Shown here: one piece after another, positions 34,419 through 42,483 of the stretch
Numbering within the stretch: position 1 is the first letter of the stretch
Layout: each line of letters opens with the position of its first letter
Notes under the pieces: model-generated
Told to the model about the DNA's origin: nothing
Seen by the model: only the letters and a program-made list of their open reading frames with translations
Databases searched by the model: none
From: a virus
DNA length: 64,000 nt
Direction: 5' to 3' (one strand)
Virus record (IMG/VR): IMGVR_UViG_3300004369_000010
Coordinates: 1 to 64,000 of that record
Made by a program: the position numbers and the translations under genes

Positions 34419-34935
34419 AGCGTTCCTCCACAACCGACCAGTCAACTTTGTCCAAGGCCAACCTGTTACCACTTGGCCACTGAAACCGTTCCGTTCCCAT
34501 TAAGCATCGCCCCATTTCCTCCAAAATCCAGGCATCACACATATCATCTGCACCGGAACCTGACCAAACAATTCCCGTTCTGGCTGATACAGCAGAAAGC
34601 ACCTCGGCCTTACTTGAGTTCCCCTTCCCCGTAGCAAACTTCGCCCTAGCCGTAGGGGCCACCTCGGTAAACGGGATCCCTGCACGCCACAAACTCACCC
34701 TCACAACACCACCAAGTTCTCCGATGGAATGCGCTTGACTATTGCGACTGGAAAAAGAGTAACCCTCCACGACAACTGCTGGATTCTCGGCCTGCCTTAC
34801 GACACCTAATATTTCTTCGGACATGATATGAAGCCGTTCAGCTCCCTTTTTGTTAGTTGAGATACAGGTAGTTGTATCGTTACCCGAAATGCCCGTTGAT
34901 GTCAACGACAAATCCAAACCAAAAACTGTAATCAC
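34408..34935 (-). CDS. RuvC-like Holliday junction resolvase
   Basis: The 175-residue product has the RNase H-fold RuvC pattern: VFGLDLSLTSTGISG (D8), AVVVEGYSFSSRNSQAHSIG (E57) and a C-terminal acidic pair in GSGADDMCDAWILEEMGR. It resolves branched DNA before packaging. The gene's stop overlaps the start of the upstream hypothetical gene product's coding end at 34935 (ATG shares bases), placing it in the recombination/packaging operon with HNH, Rad52-like and Cas4-like genes. Confidence 0.88.
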   Translation of the reverse strand: MITVFGLDLSLTSTGISGNDTTTCISTNKKGAERLHIMSEEILGVVRQAENPAVVVEGYSFSSRNSQAHSIGELGGVVRVSLWRAGIPFTEVAPTARAKFATGKGNSSKAEVLSAVSARTGIVWSGSGADDMCDAWILEEMGRCLMGTERFQWPSGNRLALDKVDWSVVEERYGT

Positions 34936-35633
34936 TACGAATCCTTCAAAAAGTTCAGAACATGTTTGGGGCGACGACGCCTATTGAATGCCCAAACTTC
35001 TTTCCATCTTTGGGGTCCCGTAATTACATGAAGTTGCCCATATCGCTCTCTTTCGCTAATTAGTGGAGTCTTCTCAATTTCACCAACGCTGAACCGAGTC
35101 TCAGAAGGATGGTAAAACTTCACCTGATAAATAGGTGAGTCTTGAGATATCCGCACCCACTGGTTAAACTCAACCCTAAACGCATACGATGTTCCGCGAA
35201 ACCACTCGTAAATATTGAACTGACCTCGAATGGGTTCTGGATTGGTCTGACCCTGGGCGGATTGAACCGTCATCACAACATCAGGATCATCCGAAATAAA
35301 TATCCAAAACGGCAACAAACCTAACTGAACAATCCCATGTTCAATGTCTGCGGTATTCAGCACTCTGCCCAAAGAGGCTGAAGGGAGGGAGCAGTTTTCC
35401 TCATCAAACTCCACATACATATGCCCGTGATCGTCTTGCACCACCCTAAAGCGCAAATCGTAATTAACCGAAATGTTAAACGCTGACAATACATAGTCAT
35501 TGAATGCTGGACATCGCCGCGCATCCCCATCAACAGGGATCGTTTCTCTCACGGGGTGAAAAGCGGGATGAGCCGCCAATGTGGCCCCAATGTCTGTTGA
35601 GCCTCCCGCTGCACAGTAACCGACCCTAATCAT
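34935..35633 (-). CDS. Conserved-looking hypothetical protein
   Basis: I start it at ATG 35633 (232 residues, MIRVGYCAAGGSTDIGATLA) rather than seven codons earlier, since a GGGAAGAA precedes this ATG. Beta-rich segments include FRVVQDDHGHMYVEFDEENC, GIVQLGLLPFWIFISDDPDV and FNIYEWFRGTSYAFRVEFNQ; the C-terminus is basic (FNRRRRPKHVLNFLKDS). No enzyme motif is seen. It lies between the HNH and RuvC genes, so a role in DNA processing is possible but unproven. Confidence 0.6.
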   Translation of the reverse strand: MIRVGYCAAGGSTDIGATLAAHPAFHPVRETIPVDGDARRCPAFNDYVLSAFNISVNYDLRFRVVQDDHGHMYVEFDEENCSLPSASLGRVLNTADIEHGIVQLGLLPFWIFISDDPDVVMTVQSAQGQTNPEPIRGQFNIYEWFRGTSYAFRVEFNQWVRISQDSPIYQVKFYHPSETRFSVGEIEKTPLISERERYGQLHVITGPQRWKEVWAFNRRRRPKHVLNFLKDS

Positions 35634-35976
35634 CGCCTTGTTCTTCCCAGCCATGAATAGACAGCCCTAGTTCAAATGCCAATGCTGGATGATCACCTAT
35701 CCGTCTATGGCACGGCCTACACACCGCCAACAGGTTGCGTTCATCAAGAATTGATCCACCTTGTGAACGTCGTTTGAGTTCATGAATATCTACCGACGGT
35801 TGAGCTACATATGTCACCAAGCCGTCATACTTGGCAAATATTGGACACGCCTGACACATAGGGCGCTCCTTGAGGAGACGCTCTACCAACGGACGACGTT
35901 CCCGATACTTTTTTTCTGTCTTCTTGGAGCGAGGTCGCAAGGGACCTGATCGTCTTAATCCCTTTTTCCGCTCCAC
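35626..35976 (-). CDS. HNH endonuclease
   Basis: This 116-residue protein has a very basic N-terminus (MERKKGLRRSGPLRPRSKKT) and the zinc/HNH site: MCQACP, VDIHELKRRSQGGSILDERN, LLAVCRPCHRRI. These provide the metal-bound His and two Cys pairs. Small HNH proteins near terminase genes often assist packaging. Here the terminase lies 2.7 kb away in the same operon. It overlaps the next gene start. Confidence 0.88.
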   Translation of the reverse strand: MERKKGLRRSGPLRPRSKKTEKKYRERRPLVERLLKERPMCQACPIFAKYDGLVTYVAQPSVDIHELKRRSQGGSILDERNLLAVCRPCHRRIGDHPALAFELGLSIHGWEEQGDD

Positions 35977-35979
35977 TTT

Positions 35980-36177
35980 TTAGGATTCCGTTGGTGAACT
36001 AGCTTCTGGCGAACCACGACGCTTGTTGCGCCATTCCTTCATATAGGTTCGCTGATATTCCTTATTGCCCTCAATGCACGGTTGACAGCGACAACCGCGT
36101 ACATAACCTGTTCGGTTGTGTACAAGCTTTCTCGCTGTTTTCACTTCAGTGCTTTCGGGGTTTGTGGCGGTGTTCAA
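35980..36177 (-). CDS. Small zinc-binding protein (GCRCxxC type)
   Basis: The 65-residue product contains HNRTGYVRGCRCQPCIEGNK, then EYQRTYMKEWRNKRR. The same spacing (Gly-Cys-Arg-Cys-x2-Cys and a following Tyr/Arg helix) is at the N-terminus of the 32030 protein, so the two are paralogous modules. It is probably a nucleic-acid-binding mini-protein. Its ATG overlaps the stop of the upstream gene (36174-36177). Confidence 0.7.
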   Translation of the reverse strand: MNTATNPESTEVKTARKLVHNRTGYVRGCRCQPCIEGNKEYQRTYMKEWRNKRRGSPEASSPTES

Positions 36178-36677
36178 CTGAAATCCTCCGGTGTGATATT
36201 TTCAAAGTCCCAGTGGCCATCTAGCGTAGACCAAAGAGCCCTGTCAATGACGGTGTCTTCCAGATCATACTCGTACATGAGTTCTTTGTGTCGCCGAATC
36301 GCCCTTTGGAGGGTGAGCAATTTTGTCATTGCATCATCTTCAATTTCAACACCTGTGTCAATCATCAAAGTTACTTGATTTAGCCGATTTTCAACATGGA
36401 AACGAAAACGATCAATTTTCTTTTTCCTCATTTCGTAACTAGCCAATGATTCGGTGAGTAGGATACTGCCCCCGTCAATGGCGGAGTATCGTTCCGTATC
36501 CATCTCCGCATCAGCCTCAATTCGCTCCAACTGCCCATCCAGGTTCTCAATTAGAGCAAGAAGCGCCTGTTGCCATCTGTGCCAGTTTGTTTTCTGCAAC
36601 AAAAACGCTCGACTATCTCTCGTTGCCCTGTTCTTGACTTCTTCGGCAACCAATTTGGCAAAAGCGTCATCATTCAT
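36174..36677 (-). CDS. Hypothetical helical protein of the recombination operon
   Basis: I start it at ATG 36677 (167 residues, MNDDAFAKLVAEEVKNRATR), eight bases after the Cas4-like stop; the longer frame lies inside that gene. It is mostly alpha-helical (WHRWQQALLALIENLDGQLE, SYEMRKKKIDRFRFHVENRL, LTLQRAIRRHKELMYEYD). It ends DGHWDFENITPEDFS, an acidic tail that may contact partner proteins. The family is not recognised. Confidence 0.6.
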   Translation of the reverse strand: MNDDAFAKLVAEEVKNRATRDSRAFLLQKTNWHRWQQALLALIENLDGQLERIEADAEMDTERYSAIDGGSILLTESLASYEMRKKKIDRFRFHVENRLNQVTLMIDTGVEIEDDAMTKLLTLQRAIRRHKELMYEYDLEDTVIDRALWSTLDGHWDFENITPEDFS

Positions 36678-36684
36678 GGCTGGC

Positions 36685-37452
36685 TCACTTACCCCACGCT
36701 GGGCATGCTGATTTGAACGCACACCAATTGCAAAGCGTTGATTTGACTGGCTCAAAATTTCCTGTCTCACAGCGATGATCTATTCCTTCTTTTGTTTTAA
36801 GAATTACCTGTGTGGCATCTTCTATTCGTTTTGTTGTGACTTGCCTAGATAATACGACCGGCTTTTTAAGGTATATGAGATCAAGTCGTTTTGCTTCACC
36901 TATACCCATGCTTAGCATCAGCGCGGCATAAACCGAAAGTTGGAAAAACTTATCCTCTTCCCACTTAGCCGCTGGAACCTTGCCCGTTTTGTAGTCGGAA
37001 ATAACAATTTTCCCATCAGTTTCATCAACTGTAAACCTATCAATGAAACCCTTGAGTTGAACTCCTTCTACCGACCCATTAAGTTCAAACTCAATGCCGT
37101 CTAATTCTGTTTCAGTAGGCTTTTCTACTTTCCACAAGTTTTCAATACAAAACCAAGCGTTCCACCGAAAATTGTTAAAAGCAGTCGGATGGACATAGCC
37201 TTCTACCTCCATTACATACTTGTCATCCCAGATTTTTCTAGCAATGTTTCGTGCCGTCTGCTGATCGCGCATATCTGGATCAGTTGCATATAAAACTTCT
37301 AGCACTTCATGAACGAAATTTCCAAGCAAACTTGCCTCGCTGGGCGGCTCTGGAAGTCGATCAATACGCGAATATTTAAACCGCAATGGACACTGTTTGA
37401 AGGTGTTGATAGACGACGGCGACAAATATTCAGGCGCTTTAAGTGCTGACAC
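36685..37452 (-). CDS. Cas4/RecB-type PD-(D/E)XK exonuclease with Fe-S cysteines
   Basis: The product is 255 residues. YLSPSSINTFKQCPLRFKYS gives C21; GFIDRFTVDETDGKIVISDY followed by KTGK is the D...DYK catalytic core; and the C-terminal LCNWCAFKSACPAW supplies C241, C244 and C250. This four-cysteine cage is typical of AddB/Cas4-type nucleases. It would resect DNA for the Rad52-like annealing protein encoded directly upstream (stop and start overlap at 37452). The pair forms a phage recombination module. Confidence 0.9.
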   Translation of the reverse strand: MSALKAPEYLSPSSINTFKQCPLRFKYSRIDRLPEPPSEASLLGNFVHEVLEVLYATDPDMRDQQTARNIARKIWDDKYVMEVEGYVHPTAFNNFRWNAWFCIENLWKVEKPTETELDGIEFELNGSVEGVQLKGFIDRFTVDETDGKIVISDYKTGKVPAAKWEEDKFFQLSVYAALMLSMGIGEAKRLDLIYLKKPVVLSRQVTTKRIEDATQVILKTKEGIDHRCETGNFEPVKSTLCNWCAFKSACPAWGK

Positions 37453-38123
37453 TACTCAGACACCTCTTCATTTTCAATGATTTCCATTCCACCCAGAATC
37501 AACCGAGTCGTTTCAATCGTAACCGCCTCCAAGTCCGTCAATGTCCACTCGCCAACATTCTTCGGCACTGGACGGCCTCCGCTGTATGACAACCAAAATT
37601 GCTTAAGTTTGGGTTTGTCATCATCGGGAAGTTCGTTTCGGAGTTCCATAAACCGCTCGTATGCGCTGGTGACAGCAGGATCCACGGGGAGAGGAGCAGA
37701 TTCCATCGCTAACTCAATTTCCATCGCTTCAATATCCCGAGCCAAATAAAGACCTACACCGAACTGTTGGAGGGCTTTCTTCGTAGCATCCGAAACAGCG
37801 CCCTTGAACTCGTCACCCAAATCAACGATCTCATTGTCTTTACGAGAACGCTTGATTTTTTGCCCACCAAAACCATCATGAATGACATGACGACCATCAA
37901 TATGCGCGCTAACACGAACATGAGCAACAACCCAGTCGGGATCTGACTGATCTCGTTCGCAACGAAGAATCTCGCTTGACCACCCACCGACACCAAGAAC
38001 ACGGTTCATTCGATTCGTTACTTCCGCAATTGGAAGGTATGTAAGTGATGCTCCACCCTTACTGACCGTGCGCTCCATCTCCTGAGGAAACGGCTCACTC
38101 AAACGCTCATACACCTGATCCAT
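37452..38123 (-). CDS. Rad52-like single-strand annealing protein
   Basis: I choose ATG 38123 (223 residues) because AAAGGA lies eight bases before it; the GTG at 38138 coincides with that ribosome site. It carries the Rad52/Rad22 N-domain pattern: LTYLPIAEVTNRMNRVLGVG, WSSEILRCERDQSDPDWVVA, HDGFGGQKI and DLGDEFKGAVSDATKKALQQ then FGVGLYLAR. It anneals complementary strands during phage recombination. Neighbours are the Cas4-like nuclease (overlapping) and a hypothetical gene. Confidence 0.88.
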   Translation of the reverse strand: MDQVYERLSEPFPQEMERTVSKGGASLTYLPIAEVTNRMNRVLGVGGWSSEILRCERDQSDPDWVVAHVRVSAHIDGRHVIHDGFGGQKIKRSRKDNEIVDLGDEFKGAVSDATKKALQQFGVGLYLARDIEAMEIELAMESAPLPVDPAVTSAYERFMELRNELPDDDKPKLKQFWLSYSGGRPVPKNVGEWTLTDLEAVTIETTRLILGGMEIIENEEVSE

Positions 38124-38134
38124 GACTTTTCCTT

Positions 38135-38638
38135 TCACTTAGCCTTCCGCAGGCTGATTTTGGGTACAGATTCGCCAGACTCACAATAATCATCGGCATC
38201 TACGCCAATTTCTCGCAACGTTGTTACTTTCCAATACGAAATTCCTGCGAACTGAAGTAGTTTCGTAATCATCTCTTTTGTTGACAACTTGATTTCTCCA
38301 GTATCAAGATCAACAGCCATACGCTCAATGCGCTCTGCGACAACCTCGGCAATCTCAGCATGACGCCAAGCTTTTCGTGACTTGTCATAAATCTTTTCAA
38401 CGACGGATCCATCTTCTCCAACAATCGGATCTCTGTCCGCCAGTAGTTGAATCAGAATCTTTTCCATTTCGCCATACGCCTCAGCCAGGTCAGATTTCAG
38501 GTGGCTGATTGCGATCAGAAGTTCACAAGCTGCTTTTTCGCTTAATGATTCGTCTTCTTTAAGGGCTGAAACTCGATCATAAAAGTCAAGCACTTGCTTA
38601 TTGAAATCAATAACCCAATCGGGTAGGTTTTCTTGCAA
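38135..38638 (-). CDS. Hypothetical protein upstream of the annealing protein
   Basis: This 167-residue protein is mainly helical (WVIDFNKQVLDFYDRVSALK, LLIAISHLKSDLAEAYGEME, AEIAEVVAERIERMAVDLDT). It ends with KLLQFAGISYWKVTTLREIG. It is the first gene after the terminase in the minus-strand operon and may be a recombination accessory factor. I do not recognise the family. Confidence 0.6.
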   Translation of the reverse strand: MQENLPDWVIDFNKQVLDFYDRVSALKEDESLSEKAACELLIAISHLKSDLAEAYGEMEKILIQLLADRDPIVGEDGSVVEKIYDKSRKAWRHAEIAEVVAERIERMAVDLDTGEIKLSTKEMITKLLQFAGISYWKVTTLREIGVDADDYCESGESVPKISLRKAK

Positions 38639-38678
38639 CAGTATCTCCTGACCTAAACGGGTAGTAACCCCGGTTTTG

Positions 38679-39983
38679 TCAGACGATAATAGCCGCCCGC
38701 TTTCTCTGAGGCAACCCTAGACCAGCAAGAAAAGTAAAGGCACTAACCGCCGAGTCAACTTGGTCATCATGATTAGCGGCTTCTGGGAAGGAAGCAAACT
38801 CATCCATCCATTCCGTCAACCAATGCCCTCTAACGACTCGCACATTTCCGTTCGCAACCGCTGCCGCAAAAGGACGCGCCCTGGTTAGCTTGTCTCCAGT
38901 GGATCGGATACCACTGAAATCGTACCCTGGTACGACATAACGGGCGTATTGGTCGCAAAGCGCCTTACCAGATGATCCTGGTTCCTGTTCCATTCGAATA
39001 GAAACAGCCGGTCCATCTTCGTAGGCGGTTTGGGCTATTAGTTGTTCAACTTTGTCACCTTTAGCACGTATTTTTTTTACATCTAAGATATAAGCAATTC
39101 CTTGGTCAAACAGCATGAGGGTCCCGACAGTCCAGTCAGGATCAGGATTGCTCTGAGAAGGTTCAGTGGCCGCCAAGTCCCAAAACCGTACAATTCGGGC
39201 AGAAGAACTGATCTGGGGAACCTCGTGACCGTCAATGATGATAAAAGACTCCCGCTCGAAGAGCGATCCAAGTGTCGTTGACCACCAATCACCTTCCTCT
39301 AGACGGCGGCGCTCAACCGGATCCAAGGCTTGCAGGGACTGTCGATAGGATTCAGCGTCAATACCTGGGTTGTCGGTCAGTTTAGAGGGTACAAAAATTC
39401 TGCCGGTGGAATGTCCTTCCACGATGAAGCGTTGTCGAACCCAGTTGGGGGCTGGGTTTGAGGCAGCCCTCATGCGCAGTGGCACCTTGGCTAACGGTCC
39501 GGATGCTGGACGGCGAAGTCGAGAGAATAGGTAACGATAATCGTTCTCCCGTATTTCTGTAACTTCATCCATGCCTATGAATTGAAATTCAGCACCCTTA
39601 TATCGAAGATAGTCCTGGCTGTTGTTCAAATATCCGAATGAAATACGAGCTCCCGATGGAAACATGGCTGTATAATTATTCGCGTTCCATCTAATATCAT
39701 CATACTGAGCAACCCACGACTGAAAGCGATCCATGATCGCTCCAGGGAGTGCCAGGTCTGCATAAGTGCGACGGAAAAGAATAGCCGAATAACCAGGCGT
39801 GTCAACAAACTGCAATGCCGCCATAAGGAGAGCACTTGACTTGCCACCACCAGCGGCACCCCCAAACAAAGCCTCCAAAGAATTTGTCCTCAGAAACACT
39901 TTTTGAGTGACGGATGCTTCCTCTGGACAAAATAAAGGTTTCTTGGGTTCCAGAAATTCTAAAACCTGTTTCCAGTCAGCCAT
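38679..39983 (-). CDS. Terminase large subunit
   Basis: The 434-residue protein has the ATPase Walker A GGAAGGGKSS (41-50), Walker B FQFIGMDEV (E140), and coupling motif AASNPAP. The nuclease domain has RFWDLAATE, RMEQEPGSSGKA and the final NHDDQVDS acidic motif. It pumps DNA into the prohead and cuts concatemers. It is encoded away from the portal on the opposite strand; the two are divergent from 39984-40039. No small terminase is recognised in the window. Confidence 0.95.
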   Translation of the reverse strand: MADWKQVLEFLEPKKPLFCPEEASVTQKVFLRTNSLEALFGGAAGGGKSSALLMAALQFVDTPGYSAILFRRTYADLALPGAIMDRFQSWVAQYDDIRWNANNYTAMFPSGARISFGYLNNSQDYLRYKGAEFQFIGMDEVTEIRENDYRYLFSRLRRPASGPLAKVPLRMRAASNPAPNWVRQRFIVEGHSTGRIFVPSKLTDNPGIDAESYRQSLQALDPVERRRLEEGDWWSTTLGSLFERESFIIIDGHEVPQISSSARIVRFWDLAATEPSQSNPDPDWTVGTLMLFDQGIAYILDVKKIRAKGDKVEQLIAQTAYEDGPAVSIRMEQEPGSSGKALCDQYARYVVPGYDFSGIRSTGDKLTRARPFAAAVANGNVRVVRGHWLTEWMDEFASFPEAANHDDQVDSAVSAFTFLAGLGLPQRKRAAIIV

Positions 39984-40039
39984 AAGCCCTCCGGTTTACA
40001 CAATTAGGTTAGTATAAATCTAGAAAGATGAGGTAGACG
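39984..40039. promoter_or_regulatory. Divergent promoter region between terminase and portal operons
   Basis: This 56-bp region separates two divergent operons. On the plus strand TATAAA at 40013-40018 is a -10 candidate for the portal operon; on the minus strand TATACT (40016-40011) overlaps it and could serve the terminase operon. No good -35 is seen on either side. The string ATAAATCTA at 40014-40022 recurs at 46936, 48414 and (reversed) 63481. Confidence 0.55.
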
Positions 40040-40240
40040 TTGAAACGACTGGCAAATCGGACACGAAAAACAGCTTTTTGGATCAAAAATCGCAATTGGC
40101 GAGGTATAACCGCCAATATCATGATGCTTTCATTTATAATTTTTACATCGGTTGGTGCGGCTTTGCTGTTGCCTGCCGCAGGTTTTATAACCGCAGGCAT
40201 TGCTTGTGGCATGTTCGGCTACCTACTGGGGTCTGATTAA
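40040..40240 (+). CDS. Small membrane protein before the portal gene
   Basis: The product has 66 residues. It has a basic N-terminus (LKRLANRTRKTAFWIKNRNW) and two likely membrane helices (IMMLSFIIFTSVGAALLLP, AAGFITAGIACGMFGYLLGS). The start is TTG at 40040 with AGGTAG upstream. It is the first gene of the plus-strand operon, two bases before the portal ATG. It could be a holin or an anti-exclusion protein; nothing specific identifies it. Confidence 0.6.
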   Translation: MKRLANRTRKTAFWIKNRNWRGITANIMMLSFIIFTSVGAALLLPAAGFITAGIACGMFGYLLGSD

Positions 40241-40242
40241 AG

Positions 40243-42483
40243 ATGGCATGGAACTCTCGGCAGACCAAGAACCTCGGTAGCGACACCAGTTCAAAAGCGA
40301 TGCCACTAGGTCCTGGAGCGCCAGTATCCGTAAACACGGGTCTAGCAGGTCGTGCCTATCGTGACTCCTGGGATATTGAACGCGCATATCGCGAGGGTAT
40401 GCAAAAGGTTGTCTGGGTAAATCGATGCATTGATGCAATCGCTGGAAACCAAGCCCGACTTCCAATGATCCTCCGTAAGGACAACAGCCCAAACGGTCAA
40501 GTAATAGATCGCAAACATGCCCTACTAGACATCTTCAACTCAAAAGCCAATATTGGCGAAAACGCTTTCGTCTTCCGATACAGAGTTTCCAGCCAGTTAC
40601 TTATGTCATCTCGTGGCGTTTTTATTGAAAAAGTCTACGGACGCGATGGTGGAATCATCGCACTAAACCTGCTACCACCACAGCACACATCGCCAATCCC
40701 AGATCCAAAGCGTTTCGTTGCTGGATACCAGGTTGATCTCCCCTCTGGACACAAGCAAATCGTCAAAGCCGAAGATGTGGTGTGGATTCGTCGTCCACAC
40801 CCGTTAGATCCGTACCTATCTCTTACGCCCATGGAATCAGCGGGTATTGCAATTGAGATTGAAAACCTGGCTCGGATCTACAACCGAAACTTCCTTCTCA
40901 ACGATGGTCGGCCTGGAGGACTACTCGTTCTCCGAGGTGAAATTGACGACGACGATAAAGACGAACTCAAGAGCCGTTTTAGAGGAAACCTCAATCGGGC
41001 TGGTTCCGTATCGGTTATCTCATCAGACGACGGCGCTGATTTCATTGACACCGCTTCCAACCCCAGAGATGCCGCCTATGTACAAATGCGTCAACTCACC
41101 AAGGAAGAAATCCTCGCAGCTTTCGGTGTACCCGAATCGGTAATTGGCAACGCATCTGGTCGAACATTCTCAAACGCCAATGAAGAAATGCGTGTCTTTT
41201 GGATGGAAACCATGATGCCCCATCTGGAGCCAATCGCGCGAGCCTATGATGAACTTGACCCCAAGTACTACATTGATTTCGATACCAGTGATGTTCCAAT
41301 CCTGATCATGGCCAAACAGGAGCGGGAACGCTACCTCATGGACGAATTCAACAATGGTCTAATTTCAGCAAACGAATATCGTGAAGGTAGCGGGCGCAAA
41401 ACGCTTGACTCCGAAATTGCCGATCAACTACTCAATAGCCCACAATTGGTTCCAATTGCCAACACAGAAAAACCTTTCAGTATTGAAGAGCAAACCCCCA
41501 TTGCTGAGGCAGGAGCAATACCTGGCGGGCCAGATCAAATGCCCCCCAGAGGAGAACAAGCACCTCCCCCTGGCCCTGGCGGTGAACCAGGTGGCCCAGG
41601 AACAGCGCCTGGCGGTAGCCCCACCTCACCAGCCGCCGAAACACCCGCTACCGCAATTGAACCAGTTCCCGAAGGTCAACTATCTGCTGGCTACGGTGGC
41701 ATAGAAACCAAAACTGCTGATACAGCGGCTTACTACGATGAATGGGACACGAAGGCCGAACAAAGCGTAGATCGTTGGACAGAGATCCTGGATGCGTCAC
41801 TTGAACGAATCTTTCAGCGTCAGCAACGGGTAGTTCTTGAAAAGGCTTTTGGCGCAAAAGCACGCAAGGCGATGAAGGACAACTCACTCACTGTTGAAAC
41901 AGTCTTTGACATTGACGCATGGAATCGTCAGTTGCGAGATGACATCACGCCAGTGATCAACGGAATCATCGCTGATGCGTCCGAAAATGTTTCGTTAGAA
42001 GCCAAAATGGACTCAACGCCCGATCCAGTTGAAGCGGCTGAATATGTTGAGTCTCAAATGACTCGCATGGAAAAAGTGAACGAAACCACCAAGGAAGAAA
42101 TCTCTGCAGCTCTTCTCGTCGCTATGGCGCTCGGCGCAGAGGAAGACGAACAGAGGAACAGTCTTCTTCGAGCAGCGCTAGCAGCAATCTTCGCCAACCT
42201 TCTCGGTAAGAGGCGCCGCATTATTGCCGAACACGAATCATCAACGGCTTTCAATGCTGGAACATATCTTGCTGGTCGGCAAATTGGCTCTTTGTCAAAG
42301 CGTTGGGTTAGCCGACGAGATGAACGTGTACGCGACGCTCACCGTGTTCTAAACGGCCAAAAGGTTGGATTGACAGAAACCTTCAATGTTGGTGGTTTTC
42401 CTCTCCGCTTTCCTGGTGATCCCTTGGCTCCGCCGTCGCTCACCATCAACTGCCGTTGCCGTCTACGGTTCACTAATGACTAA
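40243..42483 (+). CDS. Portal protein fused to MuF-like head morphogenesis domain
   Basis: The 746-residue product has an HK97-type portal in residues about 30-400 (VVWVNRCIDAIAGNQARLPM, FVFRYRVSSQLLMSSRGVFI, KEEILAAFGVPESVIGNASG, RTFSNANEEMRVFW). A Pro/Gly/Ala-rich linker (about 415-485) leads to a C-terminal domain ending RRDERVRDAHRVLNGQKVGL, FPLRFPGDPLAPPSLTINCR and CRCRLRF, which is the MuF signature. The portal is the DNA gate; the MuF part enters the prohead. The fusion is longer than most portals, and the linker probably separates the two folds. Confidence 0.93.
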   Translation: MAWNSRQTKNLGSDTSSKAMPLGPGAPVSVNTGLAGRAYRDSWDIERAYREGMQKVVWVNRCIDAIAGNQARLPMILRKDNSPNGQVIDRKHALLDIFNSKANIGENAFVFRYRVSSQLLMSSRGVFIEKVYGRDGGIIALNLLPPQHTSPIPDPKRFVAGYQVDLPSGHKQIVKAEDVVWIRRPHPLDPYLSLTPMESAGIAIEIENLARIYNRNFLLNDGRPGGLLVLRGEIDDDDKDELKSRFRGNLNRAGSVSVISSDDGADFIDTASNPRDAAYVQMRQLTKEEILAAFGVPESVIGNASGRTFSNANEEMRVFWMETMMPHLEPIARAYDELDPKYYIDFDTSDVPILIMAKQERERYLMDEFNNGLISANEYREGSGRKTLDSEIADQLLNSPQLVPIANTEKPFSIEEQTPIAEAGAIPGGPDQMPPRGEQAPPPGPGGEPGGPGTAPGGSPTSPAAETPATAIEPVPEGQLSAGYGGIETKTADTAAYYDEWDTKAEQSVDRWTEILDASLERIFQRQQRVVLEKAFGAKARKAMKDNSLTVETVFDIDAWNRQLRDDITPVINGIIADASENVSLEAKMDSTPDPVEAAEYVESQMTRMEKVNETTKEEISAALLVAMALGAEEDEQRNSLLRAALAAIFANLLGKRRRIIAEHESSTAFNAGTYLAGRQIGSLSKRWVSRRDERVRDAHRVLNGQKVGLTETFNVGGFPLRFPGDPLAPPSLTINCRCRLRFTND

